A stretch of DNA of 64,000 bases from CAVXDY01 sp963760715 (GTDB lineage: Bacteria; Actinomycetota; Thermoleophilia; Miltoncostaeales; Miltoncostaeaceae): NCBI GenBank assembly GCA_963760715.1, contig CAVXDY010000003.1, positions 372,001 to 436,000 of the forward strand, read 5' to 3'. The notes beneath the pieces were generated by a model. The model saw only the letters and a list, made by a program, of their open reading frames with translations, did not search any database and was not told where the DNA came from. Shown here piece by piece: positions 37,120 to 46,771 of the stretch; position 1 is the first letter of the stretch; every line of letters starts with the position of its first letter. Made by a program: the position numbers and the translations under genes.

Positions 37120-38249
37120 GCGGCTCCCGCCGCCGGCCCCCCTCGCCCGTCGTGATGGTCACCTCGGTCTACCCGCCGCACATCGGCGGCCTCGAGAACG
37201 TGGTGCAGGGCCTCGCCGAGGCCCTCGCGCAGACGCGGGCCGTCAACGTGCTCACCACGACGGCCGGCGCGAGGGGCGCGCCGCGCTCCGAGCGCGCGGG
37301 CCGGCTGAGGGTGCGGCGGTACCGGTCGCTGGAGGTCGCGCACACGCCCATCGCCCCGGGGCTGCTGGCGGGCCTGCTGCGCGTCCCGCGGTCGGCGATC
37401 GTCCACGTCCACGTGGCCCAGGCCTTCACGCCGGAGGTCGCCTGGCTCACGTCCGCCCTGCGCGGCCGGCGGTTCATCGTGCACTTCCACCTGGACGTCG
37501 ACGCCTCGGGACCGATGGGCTGGGCCCTGCCCGCCTACAAGCGGCTGGTCTTCGCCCGGGTCTTGCGCGCCGCCGAGCGCGTGGTCGTGCTCTCGCCCGA
37601 GCAGGGCGCGTTCGTGCAGAGCCGCTACGGCGTCCAGCCGGGCCGGGTCGTGGTGATCCCCAACGGCGTCTCCGCGCCCGAGGCCGCGGAGGCCGCCGAG
37701 CGGACGGGCGTGGGTGAGGACGACGTCGGGATGCTGCGGCTGCTCTACGTCGGCAGGCTCGCCTCGCAGAAGAACATCCCCCGCCTGATCGAGGCCTTCA
37801 GCCGCGTCACCGAGCCGGTCGTGCTGGCGATCGTGGGCGACGGCGAGGACCGCCCCGAGCTGGAGCGCGCCGTCGCCGAGCGCCGCCTGACCAACGTCCG
37901 GGTGGTGGGACCGCGGCGCGGCGCGGCGCTGGCCGCCTGGTACGCGTGGGCGGAGGCCTTCGTGCTGGCGAGCGACAAGGAGGGGATGCCCCTCGTCCTG
38001 CTCGAGGCCATGGCGGCGGGCCTCCCGATCGTGGCGACCGACGTGCCCGGCACCCGCGAGCTGGTCGACGGCGTGGGCCTGCTCGCCGCGCCCGATCCCG
38101 GCGCGCTGGCCGAGGCGATCGACCTGATGGCGCGCGACGCCGCGATGCGCGCGGACCTCGGCCGGCGCAGCGCCGAGCGGGCGCAGAGCAACACCTGGGA
38201 GTCGCGGCTCGTCGCGCTCGAGGACGTCTACGCCCGGGTCACACCGTGA
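37116..38249 (+). CDS. Family 4 glycosyltransferase (1)
   Basis: GT-B fold enzyme of 377 residues. Acceptor-domain start VTSVYPPHIGGLENVV, donor-domain start LLYVGRLASQKNI and the EX7E motif EGMPLVLLE before AMAAGLPIVATD are all present. It transfers a nucleotide-sugar residue to a lipid-linked glycan; the sugar is unknown. It shares 4 bases with the deacetylase gene and its TGA shares one base with the next ATG. Confidence 0.9.
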   Translation: MSGSRRRPPSPVVMVTSVYPPHIGGLENVVQGLAEALAQTRAVNVLTTTAGARGAPRSERAGRLRVRRYRSLEVAHTPIAPGLLAGLLRVPRSAIVHVHVAQAFTPEVAWLTSALRGRRFIVHFHLDVDASGPMGWALPAYKRLVFARVLRAAERVVVLSPEQGAFVQSRYGVQPGRVVVIPNGVSAPEAAEAAERTGVGEDDVGMLRLLYVGRLASQKNIPRLIEAFSRVTEPVVLAIVGDGEDRPELERAVAERRLTNVRVVGPRRGAALAAWYAWAEAFVLASDKEGMPLVLLEAMAAGLPIVATDVPGTRELVDGVGLLAAPDPGALAEAIDLMARDAAMRADLGRRSAERAQSNTWESRLVALEDVYARVTP

Positions 38250-40597
38250 TGGCGACCGGGGCGATCCGGGCGTTCCGGCTCGCGCACCCCTCGGCCGAGG
38301 CGCTCCGGCTCCCGATGACCGGGGTGCTGGCCGCCGCGATCGTGCTGGTCGATCCCGACGTGCCGGGGCTGGTGCCGGCCGCCGGCCTGTGGCTCTGCAT
38401 CGGCCTCCCCACGCTCCTGCTGGTCCACAAGCTGATCGCCCCGACGGTCGCCCTGGCCGAGGCCCTCGTGTACGGCCTGGCGACCACCCTGCTCGCGCTC
38501 ATGCTCGGGGGGCTCGCGCTGAACCAGGTGCTTCCCCTGGCCGGCGTGGCGCGCCCGCTGGACCGCGAGCCGGTGCTGATCACGCTCGGCGTCGGGCTGA
38601 TCGGGCTCGTCGCCTGGCGCTTCGAGCGCCGCCGCGCCTTCACGGCGATCGCGCTCACGGCGCGCGAGTCGGCGCTCGTCGGGGCGGGGGCGATCGTCGC
38701 GGCCGGCGGCATCATGGGCGCGATCCGGCTCAACAACGGTGCATCGGGCGCCTTCACCGCCGGCGTGCTCGCCGTCGGTGCGGCGGCGGTCGTGGGGCTC
38801 CTGGTCTGGCGGCGGTCGGCGCGCGACGGGGTCATCTGCACCACGCTCTACCTGCTCGCGCTGGGCCTGCTCTTCATGACCTCGCTGCGCGGTTGGTACA
38901 TCACCGGCCACGACATCCAGCAGGAGTTCCACGCCCTCCAGTTGACCTCGATCAACGGGGGCTGGGACATCTCGCGCTACCCCGACCCCTACAACGCCTG
39001 CCTGAGCATCACGATCCTCCCGACCCTGATCGGGCGGATCGCCCACCTTCACGACCCGTACGTCTTCAAGGTCGTCTTCCCGATGCTGTTCGCGGTCTGC
39101 CCCGTGCTGGTCTACCGCATCGCGCGCCGGTTCACCGGGGTCGGCCCCTCGGTGCTCGCGGCCGTCTACTTCATGTCCTTCCCGACGTTCTTCACGGACA
39201 TGCCGTTCCTGGCGCGGCAGGAGATCGCGTTCATCTTCCTCGGAGGGGCGTACCTGGTGATCACCGACGCCGGGCAGAGCATGCGCTGGCGCCGGACGTG
39301 GCTCGCGCTCATGTCCGTCGGCGTGGTGTTCTCGCACTACTCGACCACGTACGTCCTGCTGGGCGTCATGGCCGTGACCTGGCTCGTGTCGAAGGGCGGA
39401 GCGCTCACACGCATGGTCACGCGCGCCCGCCGGTCGCGGACGATCCTGCGCGTGCGCCGGGATCCCCTGGTCATCACCTGGCCGTTCCTGGTCGGGCTGG
39501 CCCTGCTCGTCGCGGTCTGGACCGGGCCCCTCACCGGCACCTCCGGTCAGCTCGAGAAGACGGTCCTCAGCTCGGCGCGGGGCGTGCTCTCGGGCAATCT
39601 CGGCGACCGGTCGTCGGACGTCTCGTACAGCCTTCTGGCCGGCAACACCACGACGGTCCGGCAGCGCCTGGCGAAGTACCGGGCGAAGTCGCTGGACTCC
39701 ACCGCCACGGCGCGCGCGGAGGGCACCTACTACCCGCGGAGCGTGGTGGACCGCTACCCGACCCCCGCCGCGAAGGAGCCGGATCTCCCGCTGACGGCCG
39801 TGGGAAGCAGGGTGTCGGACGCGGGCATCGACGTGCCGGCCGCCAACTCGGTCATGCGGGCGGGCTTCGCGCGCCTCCTGCAGGTCTTCCTGGTGATCGG
39901 CCTCGTCGGCGTGGGCCTCGGGCTGGTGCGGTGGTTCCGGCCGACCTACGAGCTGTTCCTGCTCGCGGCCGCGAGCTTCGTCGCGGTGATCGCCCAGATC
40001 CTGCTGCCCAGCCTCACCGTCGAGTACGGGCTCCTGCGATCGGTGCAGCAGGGGCTCTTCGTGCTGGCGCCCTTCCTCGTCGCCGGCAGCGTGGCCCCGT
40101 TCATGTGGCTCGGCCTGCGCCGCGCGGGGATCGCGGCCGCGGCCCTCGGCGTGGGCTTCTACCTCTCGCTCACGGGGGTGCTCCCGTCGATCCTCGGGGG
40201 CTACCCGGCACAGCTCCACCTCGCGAACTCCGGCGAGTACTACGACCTCTACTACGTGCAGCCGCAGGAGCGCGCGGCGACCGGCTGGCTGGGGAGCCAC
40301 GAGAGCGCCGGCACCGAGGTGCAGAACGAGCGCCAGTCCAACCGCTATGTCTCGAGCGACCCCGCCACGTTCGCCTCCCTCGACCTCTCCGGGGACGACA
40401 TCTACCCGACCCTCCTGCGCCCCGCCTCGGTCGTCTTCCTGGGGGAGTCCGTCGTGAGACGGGAGCTCGCGACCGTCGGGGACGGCAGCGACGAGCTCAT
40501 CTATCGCTACCCGCTCGCGATGCTCGACGCGACGAAGGACCTCGTCTACAGCAACCCCGGCGCGCGGATCTACACCCCTCCCGCGGACCCGCGGTAA
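38249..40597 (+). CDS. Large multi-pass membrane protein (DUF2206-like), candidate polymerase or glycosyltransferase
   Basis: A 782-residue protein with about fourteen membrane helices and two long extracellular stretches. Landmarks are SLRGWYITGHDIQQEFHALQ and DPYNACLSITILPTLIG, which recall DUF2206 membrane proteins of archaea and actinobacteria, related in layout to GT-C enzymes. Given its place between GT4 genes and a flippase, it is the best candidate for the Wzy-like polymerase in the cluster, but this is inference. The ATG at 38249 shares one base with the stop of the previous gene. Confidence 0.7.
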   Translation: MATGAIRAFRLAHPSAEALRLPMTGVLAAAIVLVDPDVPGLVPAAGLWLCIGLPTLLLVHKLIAPTVALAEALVYGLATTLLALMLGGLALNQVLPLAGVARPLDREPVLITLGVGLIGLVAWRFERRRAFTAIALTARESALVGAGAIVAAGGIMGAIRLNNGASGAFTAGVLAVGAAAVVGLLVWRRSARDGVICTTLYLLALGLLFMTSLRGWYITGHDIQQEFHALQLTSINGGWDISRYPDPYNACLSITILPTLIGRIAHLHDPYVFKVVFPMLFAVCPVLVYRIARRFTGVGPSVLAAVYFMSFPTFFTDMPFLARQEIAFIFLGGAYLVITDAGQSMRWRRTWLALMSVGVVFSHYSTTYVLLGVMAVTWLVSKGGALTRMVTRARRSRTILRVRRDPLVITWPFLVGLALLVAVWTGPLTGTSGQLEKTVLSSARGVLSGNLGDRSSDVSYSLLAGNTTTVRQRLAKYRAKSLDSTATARAEGTYYPRSVVDRYPTPAAKEPDLPLTAVGSRVSDAGIDVPAANSVMRAGFARLLQVFLVIGLVGVGLGLVRWFRPTYELFLLAAASFVAVIAQILLPSLTVEYGLLRSVQQGLFVLAPFLVAGSVAPFMWLGLRRAGIAAAALGVGFYLSLTGVLPSILGGYPAQLHLANSGEYYDLYYVQPQERAATGWLGSHESAGTEVQNERQSNRYVSSDPATFASLDLSGDDIYPTLLRPASVVFLGESVVRRELATVGDGSDELIYRYPLAMLDATKDLVYSNPGARIYTPPADPR

Positions 40598-40614
40598 GGG
40601 CGGGCCAGACGACG

Positions 40615-41817
40615 ATGAGCAGCGCCTACCAGCAGACGGAGCTCGGCGACCAGTCCGGGTACGCGCCCGTCATCGACCGGCCGCGGCGCATCCTGCTCGT
40701 GACCCATCGGTTCCCCCCACACGTGACCGGCATCGGGAACGTCGCGGCGGCGGAGGCCGCCCACCTGGTGGCGAGCGGGAACGAGGTCGCCGTGATGTCC
40801 ACCGGCGGCCACTGGGGCTCGCAGGCCAGCACGCCCGAGGGCTTCCGGCTGGTCCGCGTGAACGCGTGGGAGGGCCTCGAGGCGCGGTACGACATCCCGT
40901 TCCCCGTCTCGGGGCCCTCGCTGCTCGCACACACACGACGCCTCGTGCGCTGGGCCGATCTCGTGCACATCCACGACGTCCTCTACATGCCCTGCTGGGC
41001 GGCGGCCTGGGCGGCCCGCATCGCGGGGCGCCCCGTGATCGTGACGCAGCACGTGGCCACCGTCGCGCACACGAGCGCCACCACGCGGGTCGCCCAGAGA
41101 GTCGTCTACGCGGCCGCGGGCCGGCGCATCCTCCGCTCCGCCGCCCGCGTCGTCGTCCTCAACGGAGGGGTCGAGGACTTCGTCGCGGCGCAGGGTGTCG
41201 AGCGCTCGCGCATCCGGTTCCTGCCGAACGGCGTCGACAGCGAGAGGTTCCGGCCGCCGGAGCCCGGGCAGCGCGCGAAGCTCCGCCGCCAGTACGGCCT
41301 CCCCCAGGACGCCGTGCTCGCGCTCTTCGCCGGGCGCTTCGTTCCGAAGAAGGGCGTCGACCGGCTCCTCGCCGCGACGGGTGACGACTACGTCGTCGTG
41401 CTGGTCGGCGGGGACCGCCCCGCCGGCGTTCCCGACGACGGGCGCACGATCTTCCTGGGCGCGTTGCCGCCCGAGGCCCTCGCGGACCTCTACCGCGCCG
41501 CCGACCTTTTCGTCCTCCCGTCGGAGTCGGAGGGATTTCCGCTCAGCGCCCAGGAGGCGATGGCGTCGGCCCTGCCGGTGATCCTCCCGCACGACGACGG
41601 CTACGGCTTCTACGGCCTGGCGAACGCCGGCGTGCGGTTCGTCGACGGCACGCCGGCGTCCATCCGCCGTGAGATCTCGGCGCTGGCGGCCGACCCCGAG
41701 CGCAGGCAGGCCCTCGGCCTCGCCGCGCGCGATCACGCGTGCGCCCGGTTCGCCTGGCGCGACCACACCGCCCGCCTGAACTCACTGTGGGACGAGATCC
41801 TCGAGGAGGACCGGTGA
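40615..41817 (+). CDS. Family 4 glycosyltransferase (2)
   Basis: A 400-residue GT-B enzyme with the acceptor-domain motif VTHRFPPHVTGIGNVAAAEA, HIHDVLYMPC, the donor-domain start LFAGRFVPKKGV and the EX7E motif EGFPLSAQE. The first 20 residues before the fold are poorly conserved. It resembles the lower-GC transferase at 43165 in several motifs (DVLYMPCWAA compared with DVFYPTSWAG), so the two are related copies. Confidence 0.9.
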   Translation: MSSAYQQTELGDQSGYAPVIDRPRRILLVTHRFPPHVTGIGNVAAAEAAHLVASGNEVAVMSTGGHWGSQASTPEGFRLVRVNAWEGLEARYDIPFPVSGPSLLAHTRRLVRWADLVHIHDVLYMPCWAAAWAARIAGRPVIVTQHVATVAHTSATTRVAQRVVYAAAGRRILRSAARVVVLNGGVEDFVAAQGVERSRIRFLPNGVDSERFRPPEPGQRAKLRRQYGLPQDAVLALFAGRFVPKKGVDRLLAATGDDYVVVLVGGDRPAGVPDDGRTIFLGALPPEALADLYRAADLFVLPSESEGFPLSAQEAMASALPVILPHDDGYGFYGLANAGVRFVDGTPASIRREISALAADPERRQALGLAARDHACARFAWRDHTARLNSLWDEILEEDR

Positions 41818-43091
41818 GCCGGACGGCCGCGAGCCCGCGCCCCACCGACCACCTGGTCCGCGGCTCCGCGTTCCTGATGGCGGCGACGCTCACCGCGTCC
41901 GCCGTCGGCTTCGCGTTCTGGCTCGTCGCCGCGCGGCTCTACTCACCGGGAGAGATCGGCATCGCCTCGACGCTGATCTCCGCGACCACTCTGATCGCCT
42001 ACCTGAGCCTGCTCGGCCTGAACAACAGCCTCATCCGCTACCTGCCCCTCTCGAAGAACCGGGACGCGGAGATGACGCAGTCGATCCTCGTCACCGTCGG
42101 CGGCGCCCTGCTGGTCGCGACCCTGTACGTGGTGGTGGCCCCCCTCGTCGCTCCACGGCTCGTGCTCCTGTCGGACAGCCCCGCGCACTCGTTCTTCTTC
42201 GTGATCCTCACGGCGGCCGCGGCCGCGAACCTCCTCACCGACTCGGCGTTCATCGCCCTGCGCGGCGCGAAGTACAACCTGCTGGTCGACGGCATCGTGC
42301 AGAGCCTGATCAAGCTCGCGCTCGTCGCTCCCCTGGTGGCGCTCGGGGCGTTCGGCCTCTACGTGGCGTACGGGCTGTCGGCGGTCGTGGCCGTGGTGCT
42401 GAGTGTGGCGTTGCTGTGCCGCGTGATGGGGCTGAGGCCGCGGCGGGGACGGCCGGGGACGCTGCGCGGCTATCTCGGCTACTCCGGCGGCACATACGTG
42501 TCGGCGTGCCTCAACCTGCTTCCGATCCTCGCCATCCCGCTCATCGTGCTGAACGAGCAGGGAGCCGAGGAGGCCGGCTACTACTTCGTCGCATTCCAGA
42601 TCGCGACCCTGCTGAACAGCATCTCGTTCGCGATCTGCGAGTCGGCGTTCGCCGAGGGCGCACACGACGCGGGCCAGCTGGGGACCGTGGCCCGGCGGTC
42701 GGCGAAGCTCGCGTTCACCGCCCAGACGGCGGGGGCGCTCCTGACCGCGATCGCCGCGCCCTACGTCCTGGGCTTCTTCGGATCGAGCTACTCCGACAAC
42801 GCCACGGAGCTCCTCATCGTGCTCGCCCTCGGCTCGATCGCCGTCGCGTTCAACACGTGGACCAGCATGCTGCTGAAGCTCACGGGGAACGGGATGAGCT
42901 GGCTCATCGGCTCGCACTTCGTCTACGCCGTCGGGATCATCGCCGGCACCCAGGTCCTCGCGGGCCGCGACCTCGTGTGGATCGGCGTGGTCTGGGGCGC
43001 CGGCAACGCCATCTGCGGGCTCATCGCGCTCATCGGCATCACCGAGTCCCGCCGCCGCGAGACCCACATCTGGGAGAGCGCGGGTGCGTGA
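41814..43091 (+). CDS. Polysaccharide flippase (MATE/Wzx-like, PST family)
   Basis: A 425-residue protein with about twelve to fourteen helices and the usual Wzx start (LVRGSAFLMAATLTASAVGFAFWLVAARLY, then SPGEIGIASTLISA). It probably moves the lipid-linked repeat unit across the membrane. The GTG at 41814 overlaps the upstream stop (GTGA). Confidence 0.88.
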   Translation: MSRTAASPRPTDHLVRGSAFLMAATLTASAVGFAFWLVAARLYSPGEIGIASTLISATTLIAYLSLLGLNNSLIRYLPLSKNRDAEMTQSILVTVGGALLVATLYVVVAPLVAPRLVLLSDSPAHSFFFVILTAAAAANLLTDSAFIALRGAKYNLLVDGIVQSLIKLALVAPLVALGAFGLYVAYGLSAVVAVVLSVALLCRVMGLRPRRGRPGTLRGYLGYSGGTYVSACLNLLPILAIPLIVLNEQGAEEAGYYFVAFQIATLLNSISFAICESAFAEGAHDAGQLGTVARRSAKLAFTAQTAGALLTAIAAPYVLGFFGSSYSDNATELLIVLALGSIAVAFNTWTSMLLKLTGNGMSWLIGSHFVYAVGIIAGTQVLAGRDLVWIGVVWGAGNAICGLIALIGITESRRRETHIWESAGA

Positions 43092-43164
43092 CAGCGCGGC
43101 GATGAAGATGATCACGACGCTGACGCGGCCTCGACCGAGTCTGGGCGACGAGGCAAGAACGCAC

Positions 43165-44337
43165 ATGCACATCGTCACGTTAGCCCACTACTATCCTCCC
43201 CATGTCGGTGGGCTGGAACAGGTTGCCCTACAGCAGGCCGAATATGTTGCCCGTGAGGGTTTTCGCTCAACCGTAGTTACGACCGTCGTCGAGGGCACTT
43301 CCAAGGGTGCAACCACTGACGGACAGGTAATGGTCGTCAGGGGTCGGGCTTCGAACATTCTCGACACGAGGCACGGTCTGCCGTTCCCAATCATCGGGCC
43401 CGGCCTGGTCCGGGCCATCGCCAGGGCTGTTCGGCAAGCCGACGTCGTCCAGCTGCACGACGTGTTCTATCCGACGTCCTGGGCAGGCTATATCTGGGCG
43501 CGGCTCTACGGCAAACCTGTGATTCTCACCCAGCATGTTGCCATGGTCAGCCACCCCTCGGTTCTGATCCGGGGTATCCAAAAGCTGGTCTATGCCACCC
43601 TTGGCAGACTGATCTTCGACCACGCCCAGCACATCGTGGTCTACAACCAGACGGTTCATAGCTTTCTCGTCTCCAAAGGAGTGAAGGAGACGAAGATAAG
43701 TGAACTGAAGAACGGCATCGACACCAGCTTCTTTGTTCCCGCTCCACCGACGGCCAAGCAGGCGCTGCGTAGGAAATACGGTCTACCAGCGAGCAAGCCG
43801 CTGGTGATCATCGTCGGCAGGCTGGTCGCCAAGAAGGGCTACGACAGCCTCTTCAAAGCTCGCTCAGATAGGTATGACCTGGTTTTCGTGGGGCCGGGAA
43901 GGGTTGACAGGGCCTGGCGGGTGCCCGGGGTCCATCTCATGGGTAGCCGTAGCCAGGCTGAGATCAAAGATCTCTATCAAGCCTGCGACATCTTCGTGCT
44001 GCCGGCGACCGGGGAGCTCTTTACTCTGGCGATGCAGGAGGCGATGGCCAGCAGCTTGCCCATAATCACCACAAACGACGGAGCCTATGCCGGCTACGGT
44101 ATCGACACCTCCTTGCTGTGCCTGTGCGAGCCGACCCCCGCTGCCCTTGGGCATCACATAACTCGCCTGGTTGACGATCCAACGCTGATGGAGCGAATGG
44201 GCCGCTATTCACGCGAGCTGGCCATTGAGCGCTTTGAGCGTCGGAACAACCTGGCGTGCGTGAAGGAAATATATGAGCGGGTGAGCGGGATCCGGCCCTG
44301 CACCGCGACCCCCGGGCGGGAGGAGCGATCGCGTTGA
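43165..44337 (+). CDS. Family 4 glycosyltransferase (3), base composition unlike its neighbours
   Basis: A 390-residue GT-B enzyme: IVTLAHYYPPHVGGLEQVALQQAEY, VQLHDVFYPTSWAG, IIVGRLVAKKGYDSLF and the EX7E motif ELFTLAMQE. The ATG at 43165 has GAGG about 10 bases upstream; an earlier start at 43084 would add 27 GC-rich, non-conserved codons. Between about 43160 and 44290 the codons use many A/T third positions, whereas the flanks and the last 16 codons are GC-rich. The body thus appears to have been imported by recombination into the host cluster. Confidence 0.9.
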   Translation: MHIVTLAHYYPPHVGGLEQVALQQAEYVAREGFRSTVVTTVVEGTSKGATTDGQVMVVRGRASNILDTRHGLPFPIIGPGLVRAIARAVRQADVVQLHDVFYPTSWAGYIWARLYGKPVILTQHVAMVSHPSVLIRGIQKLVYATLGRLIFDHAQHIVVYNQTVHSFLVSKGVKETKISELKNGIDTSFFVPAPPTAKQALRRKYGLPASKPLVIIVGRLVAKKGYDSLFKARSDRYDLVFVGPGRVDRAWRVPGVHLMGSRSQAEIKDLYQACDIFVLPATGELFTLAMQEAMASSLPIITTNDGAYAGYGIDTSLLCLCEPTPAALGHHITRLVDDPTLMERMGRYSRELAIERFERRNNLACVKEIYERVSGIRPCTATPGREERSR

Positions 44338-45557
44338 TGCGCAAGGCCCGCCCCCAGCATCCCCTGTTCGAGCGTCGGCCGCCACGCCGAGGTCCTGGCG
44401 CCGGGGACCGGCTCGCCCCCGGCGAGGCGGTGCTCTTCGTGACCGCGCACTTCCGCCCGCACCTCGGCGGCGTGGAGCAGTACGTCGAGCAGCTGGCCGA
44501 GACGCTGTACGCGCGCCGCGGGATCCGCCCCATCGTGGTGACGACCTCCCCGCAGGAGCCGCCCGGCGCACTGCGCGACTCACCCATCGTCGTGCGGAAT
44601 CTGTCCGCGCCGGCGCGCCTGTTCAACACGCCCCTCGGCTTCGGCTGGATCCGAGCCCTGCGCCGGCTGGTCCGCGAGGAGGACGTATCGCTGGTCAACG
44701 CCCACGCCCCGGTACCGGTCCTCGCCGACCTGGCGGCCCGGGCGACCTGCGAGCGCCCCTTCGTCCTCACCTACCACGCGGGTCCGGTCGACCGAGCGCT
44801 GCGGGTGCGGGCGTACATCGGCGACGTGTACGAGCGCCTCGTGCTGCCGGTCACGGCGCATCGAGCAGACCGCGTGATCTGCTCCTCCGAGCACGTCGCG
44901 TCCTCGTTCCCCCACGCCTTCGACGGCAAGGCGGTCGTGATCCCGCCCGCGGTGGACATGGAGGTCTTCTCGCCGGACCCCCGGCGGGAGCCCGACCCGA
45001 TGCGCGTCCTGTTCGTCGGCTCGCTCGACCGCACCACCGCCTACAAGGCGCTCCCCGACCTGCTGGAGGCGATGCGGCGCGTGCGCCGGGTCCACCCGGG
45101 CGCGACGCTGGAGGTCGCCGGCGACGGCGACGCGCGCTCGGCGCACGAGCAGCTCGCCGCGCGCCTCGGCATCGCCGGCGCGGTGCGCTTCCGCGGCCGC
45201 CTCACCGGCCGCGACGAGATCGCCGACACCTACCGCGGCGCGGGGATCGTTTGCCACCCGACCCACTACGACAGCTTCCCGACGGTCCTCGTCGAGGCGA
45301 TGGCCTGCGGGCGGCCGGTCGTGGCCACGCTCGTCGGCGGCATCCCGTCGCTCGTGACCAACGGCCGCGACGGCCTGCTCTATGAGGCCGGCGACCTGGA
45401 CGCGCTCACCCACGCGCTGTCAGAACTGCTCGCGGACCCGGCGCGCGCCGCCGAGATGGGCGGGCACGGCCGGGCCGCGGTGGCCGCCACGCTCTCGCGC
45501 GAGGCCCAGGCCGACCGCACGATGGAGATCTTCGACGAGGCCGTGGCCCGCCGATGA
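44337..45557 (+). CDS. Family 4 glycosyltransferase (4)
   Basis: A 406-residue GT-B enzyme with FVTAHFRPHLGGVEQYVEQLAE, VNAHAPVPVLADL, RVLFVGSLDRTTAYKALPDLL and GDGDARS. In the EX7E motif the first Glu is Asp (DSFPTVLVE), a change found in some active members. The ATG at 44337 has GGAGGAG upstream and shares one base with the preceding stop. Confidence 0.9.
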   Translation: MRKARPQHPLFERRPPRRGPGAGDRLAPGEAVLFVTAHFRPHLGGVEQYVEQLAETLYARRGIRPIVVTTSPQEPPGALRDSPIVVRNLSAPARLFNTPLGFGWIRALRRLVREEDVSLVNAHAPVPVLADLAARATCERPFVLTYHAGPVDRALRVRAYIGDVYERLVLPVTAHRADRVICSSEHVASSFPHAFDGKAVVIPPAVDMEVFSPDPRREPDPMRVLFVGSLDRTTAYKALPDLLEAMRRVRRVHPGATLEVAGDGDARSAHEQLAARLGIAGAVRFRGRLTGRDEIADTYRGAGIVCHPTHYDSFPTVLVEAMACGRPVVATLVGGIPSLVTNGRDGLLYEAGDLDALTHALSELLADPARAAEMGGHGRAAVAATLSREAQADRTMEIFDEAVARR

Positions 45558-46750
45558 AGATCCTTCGCGTCGTCTCATCAGGGTTCGGCGAGGGCGGGGC
45601 CGAGGCGGGCATCGTCGACATCCAGCGCTTCCTCGAGGACCGCGGGCACGAGATCAGGATCCTGGCCGGCGACGCCCGGCCCGACCTCCCCCACTTCAAC
45701 GACTACTCGTTCCGGTCGCCCCGCGGCCCGCTGGGGCGGGTCATGTACACCTTCAACCCCTACGCGTACCGCGCCCTCAGGAGCGCCCTCCGGGAGTTCG
45801 AGCCCGACGTCGTGCACCTGCACACGCTGGGCGCGGCCTCGCCCTCGGTTCTCTTCGCGCTTCGCAGGATCCCGGCGGTGGCCACCGTCCACGGACCGGA
45901 GGCCTACACGCGGGAGCTGCTCATCTGGAATCTCCCGAAGACGGACTTCAGGAATCAGGACTACGACGTCCGCGGCCTCACCCCGGTGGGCAGGGCGCGC
46001 TACCTCTACTACCGCTACATCAGCTACCCGCTCTACCGCCTGGGTTTTCGCAACGTCGACCGCATCGTCACGATCAGCACCTATATCCGCGACGTGATGG
46101 CCGCGCAGGGGATGCACAACACGTACGTCCCCAACGGCGTCAGGATGTTCGACTTCACGCCCCTCACGCCGGCGACCCTGAACCACACGATCGTCTTCGC
46201 GGGACGGCTGGAGACGGTCAAGGGCGTCGAGCACGTCCTGCGGGCGCTGCCCACGGTCATCGCGCGCTACCCCGATACGCGATTCCTCATCGCGGGGACG
46301 GGAAAGGACGCGGAGGCGCTCAGGGAGCTGACGCGCTCGCTGTCACTGGACGACCACGTGACCTTCCTGGGGTACATCCGCGATCGCTGCGAGCTGCAGG
46401 AGCTCTACGTGCGCTCGAGCGTCATCGTCGTGCCGTCCATCTGGCCCGAGGTCAGCGCGCGAGGCGGCATCGAGTCCATGAGCGTGGGCCGGCCGGTCAT
46501 CGCCAGCCGCGTGGGCGGCCTCACCGACTGGTTGCACGACGGGGAGACCGGGTACCTGGTGCCCCCGCGGGATCCGGCCGCGCTCGCCGACGCGCTGATC
46601 AGGGTCTTCGCCGACCCCGAGGCCAACATCGCCATGGGGGCCAAGGCCCGCAGGATGGCGGAGACCTACGACATGGGCCTCCACGCGGAGCGCATCGAGC
46701 GCGTCTATCGAGAGGTGCTGAACGGGAACGGCAGGAATGGAACGCCCTAG
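45554..46750 (+). CDS. Family 4 glycosyltransferase (5)
   Basis: A 398-residue GT-B enzyme with VSSGFGEGGAEAGIVDIQRF, DVVHLHTLGAASPSV, IVFAGRLETVKGVEHVLRA and the EX7E motif EVSARGGIE before SMSVGRPVIASRVGG. It overlaps the upstream gene by four bases and is followed by the epimerase gene. Confidence 0.9.
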   Translation: MKILRVVSSGFGEGGAEAGIVDIQRFLEDRGHEIRILAGDARPDLPHFNDYSFRSPRGPLGRVMYTFNPYAYRALRSALREFEPDVVHLHTLGAASPSVLFALRRIPAVATVHGPEAYTRELLIWNLPKTDFRNQDYDVRGLTPVGRARYLYYRYISYPLYRLGFRNVDRIVTISTYIRDVMAAQGMHNTYVPNGVRMFDFTPLTPATLNHTIVFAGRLETVKGVEHVLRALPTVIARYPDTRFLIAGTGKDAEALRELTRSLSLDDHVTFLGYIRDRCELQELYVRSSVIVVPSIWPEVSARGGIESMSVGRPVIASRVGGLTDWLHDGETGYLVPPRDPAALADALIRVFADPEANIAMGAKARRMAETYDMGLHAERIERVYREVLNGNGRNGTP

Positions 46751-46771
46751 GCCTCGGAAAGGACGTGTGGC

